This document shows, one piece after another, positions 1 to 5,332 of a stretch of 7,053 nucleotides of DNA (its first letter is position 1; each line of letters opens with the position of its first letter). The DNA comes from DATLTV01 sp035533375 (GTDB lineage Bacteria; Patescibacteriota; Minisyncoccia; UBA6257; 2-01-FULL-56-20). The notes below the pieces were generated by a model. It made no database searches and had not been told where the DNA came from. It saw nothing but the letters and a program-made list of their open reading frames with translations. The stretch is from positions 1-7,053 of the forward strand of contig DATLTV010000059.1 of NCBI GenBank assembly GCA_035533375.1, written 5' to 3'. The position numbers and the translations under genes are program-made.

Positions 1-26
1 ATGTCTGTTTTTGGCTTGAAAATCAT

Positions 27-35
27 GGAAAGGAG
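27..35 (+). promoter_or_regulatory. Shine-Dalgarno site of the 274-aa gene
   Basis: A purine-rich GGAAAGGAG lies 6 nt upstream of the ATG at 42. It decides the start: the reading frame is open back to the left edge of the window, so an upstream start is formally possible, but this site places initiation at 42. Confidence 0.8.
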
Positions 36-41
36 TCGAGC

Positions 42-866
42 ATGGCACAACGTATGGAATTCACGGGCGGCGCGCAATCGCAGCCGGAGCAACAGTCGCA
101 AGAAAGAAGAAAAGTGACGGTTGAGGCGGAATCACCGTCGGGTTCCGGCACGAGGAAACCGGCAGGATGGCTCGGGCGGCAATTGGAGAAAGACGCGATT
201 GCAGCCGTAATTATCGGCCTTTTCGTCAAAATCCTCGAACGCATTTTCAACTCGGTCGAGGAAAAAATCACGACAGAGGCGGCGGAGCGGGTGGTGAAAG
301 TGATCCACGAACCGCCGCGCAACCGGCTCACTGACATCATCTATATCCAAATGCCGGAGGAACAAACAAAAAATCTCCGCCGATGGCTGCGGAAAGGAGA
401 CAAGGATCATACCGAAGGCCAGATGGTTGAATTGATTTGCAAGCTGTTCAACCACATCGACCCGCCGCCAACCGATGAGGTGATCATGCAGAAATTTCGG
501 GAACTCGATCAACGCGGGTATCGGAATTTCAAAGAGGTGCTCAGACGGTTGAAACACGACAATGCGGAACAAGCGCTGTACCGGTTAGGAGAAAAAGGCG
601 TGGAGGTCGCAAAAGGCACATTTCATGTCGCCGAAGCAACGGTAGAAAAGACAGTTATCGCCATCGTCGCGGTCGGACTCGGAACGAAAGCGGCGGTAAC
701 CGCTGCCGGAAAGAAAGTCGAAGACATAACCCGGCAGTGTATTCCCACTATGCAGCGCTGGAACGAAAAACTCGAAGCCGATCACAAAGCATACCTGCTG
801 CGCAAAACGGCGAAAAAAGCGGAAGATATTCCGCATCCAAACGCTAGGATTGGGAGGGTACAATGA
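42..866 (+). CDS. Hypothetical protein, 274 aa, first gene of a two-gene operon
   Basis: I do not recognise the family. The first 40 residues are polar and rich in Gln, Ser and Arg, and look disordered. Residues 51-68 (AIAAVIIGLFVKILERIF) form a hydrophobic or amphipathic helix that could touch the membrane. Residues 75-190 are charged and mostly helical in composition, with a Pro cluster at 141-143. Residues 203-223 form a second hydrophobic, Ala/Val/Gly-rich stretch, followed by a basic C-terminal tail. There is no signal peptide, so a cytoplasmic or membrane-peripheral location is inferred. The start is fixed by a strong Shine-Dalgarno site. The stop overlaps the next start as ATGA, so the two products are probably made together and may interact. 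Being a real gene is well supported by length, ribosome site and coupling; function is unknown. Confidence 0.8.
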   Translation: MAQRMEFTGGAQSQPEQQSQERRKVTVEAESPSGSGTRKPAGWLGRQLEKDAIAAVIIGLFVKILERIFNSVEEKITTEAAERVVKVIHEPPRNRLTDIIYIQMPEEQTKNLRRWLRKGDKDHTEGQMVELICKLFNHIDPPPTDEVIMQKFRELDQRGYRNFKEVLRRLKHDNAEQALYRLGEKGVEVAKGTFHVAEATVEKTVIAIVAVGLGTKAAVTAAGKKVEDITRQCIPTMQRWNEKLEADHKAYLLRKTAKKAEDIPHPNARIGRVQ

Positions 867-2014
867 ACTGGGATGAAATACGGGAAAAACTGGAAGGAGA
901 TCTAAAAAGATGGAAAGTCCCCGCCTTCGTGATCGCGATACTTCTCGGCTTTCTCGCGTACCACGCCGACCCGGAAGCACGGAAAGAAACAATCCGGCTC
1001 GGAAAGAACGTCGGGACGAAAACGAAGGACGTGTTCGAGGAGAAAGTCCTGCCGCCCATCGAAAAAGAGAATGATCGGTCGAGGATTTTCCTTCTCGTTG
1101 ATCTCGCTGTATTCGCGACCGCATGTTTCGCGGGACTACTCATACCGGAGCGCGGCATCGCGATGGTACTCGTAACCATCATTGCCGTAGGACTGCCGCT
1201 CGCGACAGTACTCCTTCTCGCGTTTATGGCCGGCCCTCTCTATCTTGGGACGGGACTCTGGGCGGCGGGACATATACCGCTCGCACGGAAAATCCTGGGG
1301 CGGTTCCTCTGCCTCGCGGTGCTCCAGGCCGGATTCAGTATGATCTTTTTCGGCCTCGTGCCGCTCTCCGCGGATCGCGAGCTCGGAGTCTTCTTCCTCG
1401 GTCTCGTCATCATCGGACTCTTTGCGTGGTTTCTCTCGCGCACGGAGCCCGGCAAGCAGCGAACCTCTTTAGAGAAGCTGCTCAAGGGTCTCACGGCGCT
1501 ATGCGTCGTGGGCGCTCTCGCGAGCTTTATCGTGCTCTGCCTCGGCGGCCGGGAACAGGCCGGCCGAAAGTGGAACGCGAATGTGGCAAGCTTCAAAGCG
1601 GGGCTTACTGCTGCCGCGGCGGCGTCAAAACCGGCGCCGGAAAAAACGGTACGTACGGAGAACGGTTCCGGCGTCATCCCGCCGTTTACTCTCTTATGCG
1701 GGGTGCCGATGGGACCCGATCTGCGTGGATATAGTTTGCCGAATTCCACACAGTTCGTAATACCCGGACACTGCACGAGCGGCATCGTGATGGTTCCGCC
1801 CTACACAGGGTCAATCGACGAACCCAATCCGATGCCGATCATCGTTTGGCACTGCTTCAACGCACCAACCGGGGCAGGCAGTGTCGGGATTGAGTGCATT
1901 CCACGATCCGCGAACGGTCCCGGCGGACATGTGGAAAGAGCCCGCCCGATCGGATTCCGAATCGAGAACGACCAATCAACCGATCTGGTGGTTCCGATAA
2001 TCCTTTCCCCGTGA
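863..2014 (+). CDS. Hypothetical polytopic membrane protein with Cys-containing C-terminal domain, 383 aa
   Basis: I do not recognise the family. Hydrophobic segments are visible at about residues 20-36, 75-94, 99-128, 147-167, 173-191 and 208-228, giving about six membrane passes. A charged loop lies between the first two (37-74). Residues 229-269 are an Ala/Lys linker. Residues 270-383 form a Gly/Pro-rich soluble domain with four cysteines (279, 304, 331, 345) spaced as if for two disulfides, which would suit an extracytoplasmic domain. GGGAGG at 852-857, 5 nt before the ATG, is a strong ribosome site. The ATGA overlap with the upstream gene indicates translational coupling. A strong hairpin terminator begins about 30 nt after the stop. 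A role in the cell envelope is inference; nothing in the sequence names a substrate or reaction. Confidence 0.8.
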   Translation: MNWDEIREKLEGDLKRWKVPAFVIAILLGFLAYHADPEARKETIRLGKNVGTKTKDVFEEKVLPPIEKENDRSRIFLLVDLAVFATACFAGLLIPERGIAMVLVTIIAVGLPLATVLLLAFMAGPLYLGTGLWAAGHIPLARKILGRFLCLAVLQAGFSMIFFGLVPLSADRELGVFFLGLVIIGLFAWFLSRTEPGKQRTSLEKLLKGLTALCVVGALASFIVLCLGGREQAGRKWNANVASFKAGLTAAAAASKPAPEKTVRTENGSGVIPPFTLLCGVPMGPDLRGYSLPNSTQFVIPGHCTSGIVMVPPYTGSIDEPNPMPIIVWHCFNAPTGAGSVGIECIPRSANGPGGHVERARPIGFRIENDQSTDLVVPIILSP

Positions 2015-2044
2015 TGCTCCGGCAAAGCATTGCGACAACCAACC

Positions 2045-2079
2045 GCCCGCGATTCAATACATAGAATCGCGGGCTTTTT
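2045..2079 (+). terminator. Rho-independent terminator of the plus-strand operon
   Basis: A perfect 11-bp stem (2045-2055 with 2064-2074, outer arm GCCCGCGATTC) encloses an 8-nt loop and is followed directly by TTTTT. It lies about 30 nt after the stop of the 383-aa membrane protein. Confidence 0.92.
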
Positions 2080-2095
2080 ATTACGCATAAATACT

Positions 2096-2123
2096 ACCGG
2101 CTAATTCGCAAGAATTAGCCGGT
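2096..2123. other. Perfect 12-bp hairpin with GCAA loop between the two terminators
   Basis: ACCGGCTAATTC at 2096-2107 pairs without mismatch with 2112-2123 around the loop GCAA, a GNRA-type tetraloop if transcribed on the plus strand. No T-run follows, so it is not an intrinsic terminator. It could be the 5' stem of a small transcript that runs to the terminator at 2202-2234, a mobile palindrome, or a leftover processing site. The whole stretch 2015-2254 holds only this hairpin, the two terminators and a possible micro-ORF. Confidence 0.55.
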
Positions 2124-2164
2124 TGATCCGGAAGCGCGGGAATCCGGACTTCGGCGGGAGAAAA

Positions 2165-2206
2165 ATGCATGCGAATCTCGCTTTTGTGAACCGGGGAGAT
2201 AAATAA
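2165..2206 (+). CDS. Possible 13-codon micro-ORF
   Basis: ATG at 2165 opens MHANLAFVNRGDK and stops at TAA 2204-2206. GGGAG at 2156-2160 lies 4 nt upstream, a plausible if tight ribosome site. The stop falls on the edge of the terminator stem at 2202-2234. No convincing promoter was found, and an ORF this short can occur by chance, so this is a tentative call. It could equally be non-coding spacer or part of a small RNA. It resembles no leader peptide I know. Confidence 0.2.
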   Translation: MHANLAFVNRGDK

Positions 2207-2234
2207 AAATCCCGCCTATGGCGGGATTTTTATT
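2202..2234. terminator. Bidirectional Rho-independent terminator
   Basis: A perfect 15-bp inverted repeat (2202-2216 with 2220-2234) has a 3-nt loop. The core is CCCGCC/GGCGGG, flanked by A-runs on the left and T-runs on the right, so it can terminate transcripts from both sides. It lies 21 nt past the stop of the last minus-strand pilin gene and probably ends that operon. On the plus strand it is a second stop after 2045-2079. Confidence 0.9.
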
Positions 2235-2254
2235 GGCAAAACACGAACGTCCTT

Positions 2255-2617
2255 TTAGCAAGCGACGCCGGTGCTGCTGCCGATGAACGTCGCGACGATA
2301 TTCGGAAGGCCGCGAGCAAAAATGGCGACCACAATCGCGATCGCAGCATAGATAAGCATGTGGCTCGCTCCCTTTACCTTCTCCGGATCGCCGGAGGCCG
2401 TGAGATACCGGTACGCGGCAATAAGGACAAAAACGATCGTCAAGATGACGAGGAACGTGAACATCCAGCCGACGATGACCGTACAGATAAAGGTCTGCAA
2501 GCCCGATGCCGTCGTGATCGGCGGGTTCGGAGCAGTCTGGGCGAACACAAGCGCCGGCAATGCAGCCGACAAAAGGCCCGTCGCAGACAATGCAAGCGAC
2601 TTAAGGGTGTTTTTCAT
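2255..2617 (-). CDS. TrbC/VirB2-like pilin family protein, 120 aa (last gene of cluster)
   Basis: A small two-pass pilin-like subunit. Residues 1-26 form a signal peptide ending VFA before Gln27. Membrane segment 1 is about 42-68. A short loop carries YLTASGDPEKVKGA (71-84), and segment 2 is about 87-110. The [AG]xGDPEK-type loop between two hydrophobic helices is the hallmark shared by the six paralogs in this window. Cys45 sits at the outer edge of segment 1 and Cys120 is the last residue, a pair repeated in most of the neighbours. VirB2/TrbC proteins build conjugative pili or type IV secretion filaments; that this protein does so is inference. No Shine-Dalgarno site is visible just before the ATG. 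A separate promoter-like extended -10 lies about 40 nt upstream, and the bidirectional terminator lies just after the stop. Confidence 0.85.
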   Translation of the reverse strand: MKNTLKSLALSATGLLSAALPALVFAQTAPNPPITTASGLQTFICTVIVGWMFTFLVILTIVFVLIAAYRYLTASGDPEKVKGASHMLIYAAIAIVVAIFARGLPNIVATFIGSSTGVAC

Positions 2618-2657
2618 GATTTTAAGAGGTTGGGTTCGACCTTTCTGATATAGGTTT

Positions 2658-2666
2658 ATAGTAGCA
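2658..2666 (-). promoter_or_regulatory. Candidate extended -10 promoter for the 120-aa pilin
   Basis: Read on the minus strand this is TGCTACTAT, a TG-n extended -10 with TACTAT as the hexamer (4 of 6 consensus); the overlapping TATAAA fits 5 of 6. No good -35 is present, which extended -10 promoters tolerate. It lies in the 106-nt gap between the 124-aa and 120-aa pilin genes, the widest gap inside the cluster, so the last gene may have its own transcript. Confidence 0.4.
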
Positions 2667-2723
2667 TATCTTCATGAAAGCGCCAGCCCCTTTGTGGGGA
2701 TATGACTATATATCGATGTATTA

Positions 2724-3098
2724 TCAGCATCCGGGCGCGGGTAGGATAAAGATGCTTTGGATGATGAGCGGGAATGCCTTGGCGAGAACCGCGACCACGA
2801 CCGCGACCGCGGCATAGGTGATCGTACGGGTGGCATTCCGCACCTTTTCCTCGTCTCCCTGAGAAGTAAGATAGCGATATGCCGCCATTACCACCAACAA
2901 GACCGTAAGAGCGATGAGCATATAGAACATCACGGCGGCGATGGGACAGATAATACCGGTGCTAATCTGGGTCCAGCTATTCAAAGTCACGCCGGTCAAT
3001 GTCGGCGGAGCGGCATATGCCGCTGCAGACGAGAGGAGTCCGGCAAGCAAGAAGGTATACCGGGAAAACGATTCGAATTTTCTGAATATGATTCGCAT
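2724..3098 (-). CDS. TrbC/VirB2-like pilin family protein, 124 aa
   Basis: Same architecture as its neighbours: a signal peptide at about 1-29 (AYA-type cleavage site), membrane segment 1 at about 49-72, a basic loop with YLTSQGDEEKVRNATR (76-91), and segment 2 at about 94-117. Cys51 at the start of segment 1 and the C-terminal Cys124 are 73 residues apart. It is most similar to the 140-aa pilin upstream: both have CP(I/V)AAVMFY at the start of segment 1, and segment 2 is nearly identical (TITYAAVAVVVAVLAKAFP here), which points to a fairly recent duplication. The stop of the upstream gene is 44 nt away, and the region before the ATG is A/T-rich with no Shine-Dalgarno site. Role as a pilus or secretion-filament subunit is inferred from fold and context. 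Confidence 0.86.
   Translation of the reverse strand: MRIIFRKFESFSRYTFLLAGLLSSAAAYAAPPTLTGVTLNSWTQISTGIICPIAAVMFYMLIALTVLLVVMAAYRYLTSQGDEEKVRNATRTITYAAVAVVVAVLAKAFPLIIQSIFILPAPGC
2772..2825. repeat. Copy 1 of a near-identical 54-nt stretch in paralogous pilin genes
   Basis: This stretch encodes membrane segment 2 of the 124-aa pilin and matches 3194-3247 in the 140-aa pilin at 50 of 54 positions by eye. The genes are far less alike elsewhere. Confidence 0.8.
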
Positions 3099-3142
3099 TA
3101 AATTTTATTTTTTGTTGCTGTTCGGCATGCTGCGACCGATGA

Positions 3143-3565
3143 TTATGGGCAGCCCTGCGTGGATTGCCCCAGTATGCTCGCGATAATTACGGGGAATGAC
3201 TTGGCGAGAACCGCGACCACGATCGCAACCGCGGCGTAGGTGATCGTCTTCGTCGCCCTGCCCACTTTTTCCGAATCGCCTCCGGCCGTGACATACACGA
3301 ACGCGGCGTACAGTACCATGATCGTCGAAATAAGAATAAGGACATAGAACATTACAGCCGCAACGGGACAAAGAATTTGCGTGCCGATACCCTGGAGGTT
3401 GGTGATCGTAATATTGTTTTGCGCGTAGGCATACTGAGTAGCGGCAGAAAAAACAGCGATGCATATCGACGCAATTCCTTCTTTTGTCCCGGCCCCGTAT
3501 CGCGGCACGGGGTACACTCCGGCCTTGATCCGGGTTTTCAAATTATTTAAAAATTTCATTTTCAT
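3143..3565 (-). CDS. TrbC/VirB2-like pilin family protein with elongated leader, 140 aa
   Basis: The mature part matches the neighbouring pilins: cleavage is likely after YAYA (residue 48), membrane segment 1 is at about 65-88, the loop reads YVTAGGDSEKVGRATK (91-106), and segment 2 is at about 109-131. Cys66 and Cys139 form the shared pair, 73 residues apart. The oddity is the leader. It is about 48 residues instead of 23-30, because roughly residues 11-29 (TRIKAGVYPVPRYGAGTK and neighbours) are encoded by a GC-rich palindromic block (3486-3534) that resembles intergenic repeats in this window. The hydrophobic core of the leader (IASICIAVFSA) lies after this block, so export may still work. 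ATG at 3563-3565 and ATG at 3557-3559 are both possible starts; neither has a Shine-Dalgarno site. Another palindrome lies about 10 nt upstream. Confidence 0.84.
   Translation of the reverse strand: MKMKFLNNLKTRIKAGVYPVPRYGAGTKEGIASICIAVFSAATQYAYAQNNITITNLQGIGTQILCPVAAVMFYVLILISTIMVLYAAFVYVTAGGDSEKVGRATKTITYAAVAIVVAVLAKSFPVIIASILGQSTQGCP
3194..3247. repeat. Copy 2 of a near-identical 54-nt stretch in paralogous pilin genes
   Basis: Partner of 2772-2825, with four differences in 54 nt. It encodes membrane segment 2 (TITYAAVAIVVAVLAKSFP) of the 140-aa pilin. Confidence 0.8.
3486..3534. repeat. REP-like palindromic element inside the 140-aa pilin gene
   Basis: Two palindromic units lie side by side. 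One is CCCCGTA/CACGGGG around TCGCGG (3493-3512). The other is CCGG/CCGG around CCTTGAT (3519-3533). An outer CCCGG (3488-3492) can pair with CCGGG (3530-3534). On the minus strand the 21-nt core at 3492-3512 matches the intergenic palindrome at 5997-6017 (plus strand) at 19 of 21 positions. The second unit resembles the dispersed palindrome with a CTTGATCCGGG half-site common in many bacterial genomes. The block is read in frame as part of the pilin leader. Confidence 0.65.
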
Positions 3566-3572
3566 TTTTTCT

Positions 3573-3593
3573 GGATCCCGGTTTACGCCGGGA
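3573..3593. repeat. REP-like palindrome just upstream of the 140-aa pilin start
   Basis: TCCCGG (3576-3581) pairs with CCGGGA (3588-3593) around TTTACG, preceded by GGA. It lies about 10 nt from the ATG at 3565 on the minus strand and could fold in the mRNA leader. It has the GGATCCCGG half-site also seen at 5888-5896. The 65-nt gap to the upstream gene holds this and a weaker GCCG/CGGC hairpin at 3609-3621. Confidence 0.6.
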
Positions 3594-3630
3594 CGAAGGA
3601 AATTATTTGCCGCTTAACGGCCTCCGGCTA

Positions 3631-3978
3631 TCACAGAAATATAACATTAATGATCGGCACGACTTGTTGCGCGAGGAGAATAACGACGAAACCGATAGCG
3701 GTATAAAGAAGCGTCTTCCTCCCTTTGCTGAATTTTTCGGGATTGCCGCCCGCCGTCATCATCTGAAAGCCGCCATAGAGCGCCATGATCGTCGCGATCG
3801 GCGCCGCGATCACGAGGAGCGCCGAAAGCAACTGCGCGACAAAGCTTGGGATATTGCAAACACCGAGCGGATTCACGAGCCCGCCGCCCGTGCACCCGCT
3901 CGACGACTGGGCAAACGCGATGCCGGCATATCCGAGGAAAAACAGCGCGCCCCCGATACTTGAAAGCTTTTTGAACAT
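3631..3978 (-). CDS. TrbC/VirB2-like pilin family protein, 115 aa
   Basis: A two-pass pilin-like protein. The signal peptide ends IAFA before Gln24. There is a Gly/Ser-rich mature start with Cys29 and Cys41. Membrane segment 1 is at about 46-71, the loop reads MTAGGNPEKFSKGRK (74-88), and segment 2 is at about 90-112. It is the only one of the six paralogs without a cysteine after segment 2; its two cysteines are 12 residues apart on the N-terminal side and may pair with each other or with another subunit. It follows the 164-aa gene by only 14 nt. No Shine-Dalgarno site is present; instead a promoter-like TACAAT ends 7 nt before the ATG, which would allow a leaderless start. A surface-filament or secretion-channel subunit is inferred. 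Confidence 0.86.
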   Translation of the reverse strand: MFKKLSSIGGALFFLGYAGIAFAQSSSGCTGGGLVNPLGVCNIPSFVAQLLSALLVIAAPIATIMALYGGFQMMTAGGNPEKFSKGRKTLLYTAIGFVVILLAQQVVPIINVIFL

Positions 3979-3985
3979 TGCTTTT

Positions 3986-4013
3986 ATTGTAACTATTGCG
4001 CGCAGAAACTCAA
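3986..4013 (-). promoter_or_regulatory. Candidate promoter giving a leaderless 115-aa pilin mRNA
   Basis: On the minus strand, TTGAGT (4013-4008, 4 of 6 consensus) is followed 16 nt later by TACAAT (3991-3986, 5 of 6). The -10 ends 7 nt before the ATG, so transcription would start at or next to the first codon. It overlaps the 3' end of the 164-aa gene. Could be chance. Confidence 0.3.
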
Positions 4014-4487
4014 TGGGAAGAATTGGCCGTCGAGCGCGTTCCCTGGCGAGTAAGGCACGCCAACGGAAACAGCGAGTTTACATGCGTCCGCCTGGCTCAA
4101 GCCCAACGTTTGCAGAAAATCGGCTTCAGCGGCTTTACGGGCATCGTCGAACGGCGTCCCCGAAACCTGGATCCAGAAGCTACTGTTCGTCGTGTCGTAG
4201 CTCAGGAGATACTGGTCGGTTTTTTTGAAAACCAAGGTATTTTCCTCCTGTTCGACCGCGAGTTTGTAAAAATTATTGACTATTACAGAACCTTTTGCGG
4301 TGCCGAGCGTGATCGTAGGATCGGTCGGGAATCCGTTCGTGTCGGGAGGGTGTATCTGCGACGCTACCTGGCCGCTGTCTGAAGCGGGAGGAGCGGCACT
4401 TCCTCCTTTTGATGCGAATAAAGAAATAATGGCGGCTATCGCGACAAGGACGACGACCGCGATACCGATGTAGATGTATTTTTTCAT
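3993..4487 (-). CDS. Membrane-anchored conserved hypothetical protein of the pilin cluster, 164 aa
   Basis: One N-terminal membrane segment (residues 5-25, after MKKY) and no clear cleavage site, so it is probably an anchored protein with an outward-facing domain. A Ser/Pro/Gly linker (26-60) leads to a mixed alpha/beta domain (61-164). The C-terminal region contains FLQTLGLSQADACKL (124-138) and GVPYSPGN (143-150), ending in SFCAQ. Cys136 and Cys162 could form a disulfide. I recall similar LxxLGxxxxxxCKLxVSVGVPYS...LSFC proteins as uncharacterised Patescibacteria proteins near pilin genes, but cannot confirm this here. Gaps of 14 nt on each side tie it to the 271-aa and 115-aa genes, so it is likely co-transcribed. 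It is not a VirB2-type pilin: it lacks the second membrane segment and the loop motif. Function unknown. Confidence 0.82.
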   Translation of the reverse strand: MKKYIYIGIAVVVLVAIAAIISLFASKGGSAAPPASDSGQVASQIHPPDTNGFPTDPTITLGTAKGSVIVNNFYKLAVEQEENTLVFKKTDQYLLSYDTTNSSFWIQVSGTPFDDARKAAEADFLQTLGLSQADACKLAVSVGVPYSPGNALDGQFFPLSFCAQ

Positions 4488-4501
4488 CGTTTTGGAACTT
4501 T

Positions 4502-5317
4502 CTAGCAGCCTTGAATATGGATATTATAGCCGTTCGTCGTACTATACTGTGTTCCGCCGCATTGCGTAGACCACTCGTTCAAGACTTGGATCGCGCCGCA
4601 TTGCTGTTGGGCGGCTTGTATGATCGACTGCACCTGGGCGCAGCTCGCGTTTTGCCCGCTGGCAGGAGTAAGATCCACGCAACAGCCGTTTTGATGGCAT
4701 GGCGATAAATGAGGCACCGTCGGCGGATACGCTTCGGTGATACGGAGCTGCCCACCCGACGCCTGCTGGATACATTGCAAAACCGCAATCTCCGCAGGAG
4801 CGGCGGTACAGCTCGCCGCATTTTTACAATTAAGTCCGGCGGCGGTGAGTGAAGAACAAGTACCGCCCAAGCAGCCGCCGCTTGTAGTTGTGGTCCCTCC
4901 GCCAAAATTTCCTCCGCTGCCGCTGCTCGGCACCTGCGCAAGCGTCGACGGCAGCCCACATTGCGTAAGCTTGGGATTGATAAGGTTCAGGATGAGATAT
5001 GCACCGACAAGCAGGAGTAAACCGTACAACGCTCCTTTCACCCACTCCTTCCCGTCGCTTTGTTTTGAGGGATTCCCCGCCGCCAGGGTATATTTGATGC
5101 CGCCATAGGTGATCGCGGCAAAGGCGAGCACTCCTCCGAGCGCGAGCGCGAAGGTGTAGAAGTTGAACACGACGGCGCAGGGACCCGGGGCGTTCGACAA
5201 AGGCTGGCCGACGTTCGGGATGGTTGTGCTGATATTCACCTGGGCGAAAATCGGTCCGGCAAATAAAAGGCCGATTACGACAAGCAGGCAACCGACGGCC
5301 AATGATTTGCGTGGCAT
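4502..5317 (-). CDS. VirB2/TrbC-like pilin fused to a Cys-rich peptidase M15-like domain, 271 aa
   Basis: Residues 1-25 form a signal peptide (IFA before Gln26). Membrane segments lie at about 49-71 and 93-114, with a loop containing LAAGNPSKQSDGKEW (78-92), the family motif. A Gly/Ser/Thr linker (131-148) leads to a second domain (149-271). There, TEAYPP (194-199), HxxGxCxD (His208, Gly211, Asp215) and a C-terminal NIHIQG (His267) match the order and spacing of the zinc ligands of peptidase M15 (VanY-type) enzymes. The usual Glu three residues before the last His is Tyr264 here, so activity is uncertain; Glu248 is a remote alternative. The mature chain has 14 cysteines, an even number consistent with seven disulfides, including Cys47 and Cys120, 73 residues apart as in the small pilins. 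Peptidoglycan cleavage or binding at the base of the structure is inference. There is a 15-nt gap to the upstream gene and no Shine-Dalgarno site. Confidence 0.82.
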   Translation of the reverse strand: MPRKSLAVGCLLVVIGLLFAGPIFAQVNISTTIPNVGQPLSNAPGPCAVVFNFYTFALALGGVLAFAAITYGGIKYTLAAGNPSKQSDGKEWVKGALYGLLLLVGAYLILNLINPKLTQCGLPSTLAQVPSSGSGGNFGGGTTTTSGGCLGGTCSSLTAAGLNCKNAASCTAAPAEIAVLQCIQQASGGQLRITEAYPPTVPHLSPCHQNGCCVDLTPASGQNASCAQVQSIIQAAQQQCGAIQVLNEWSTQCGGTQYSTTNGYNIHIQGC

Positions 5318-5332
5318 GAAATTACGGGATGT

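Noticed and set aside
1..117. Short frame starting with ATG at the first base, with two internal ATGs
   Set aside because: It overlaps the well-supported 274-aa gene in another frame, encodes an Arg/Ser-rich low-complexity peptide, and has no ribosome site in view.
585..1124. Long minus-strand open frame opposite the two plus-strand genes (also 132-572 and 1240-1785)
   Set aside because: Arg/Ser/Phe-rich shadow translations of genes with strong ribosome sites and coupling; no independent start signals.
1123..1734. 203-aa plus-strand open frame inside the membrane protein gene
   Set aside because: An Arg/Gly-rich shadow of the 383-aa gene in another frame; the real gene has hydrophobic periodicity and a ribosome site.
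2121..2150. GATCCGGAAG wording that recalls the SRP RNA apical region
   Set aside because: The rest of the conserved SRP helix-8 sequence and the closing stem are absent.
2687..2699. CCCC/GGGG hairpin after the 124-aa pilin gene
   Set aside because: Only 4 bp and no T-run on either strand, so not callable as a terminator.
3105..3464. 119-aa minus-strand frame overlapping the 140-aa pilin gene
   Set aside because: Shadow of the pilin in a shifted frame; His/Arg/Asp-rich with no pilin features.
4523..4528. Perfect TATAAT on the minus strand near the end of the 271-aa gene
   Set aside because: It encodes Tyr-Asn of the NIHIQG motif region and has no -35 partner, so coding constraint explains it.
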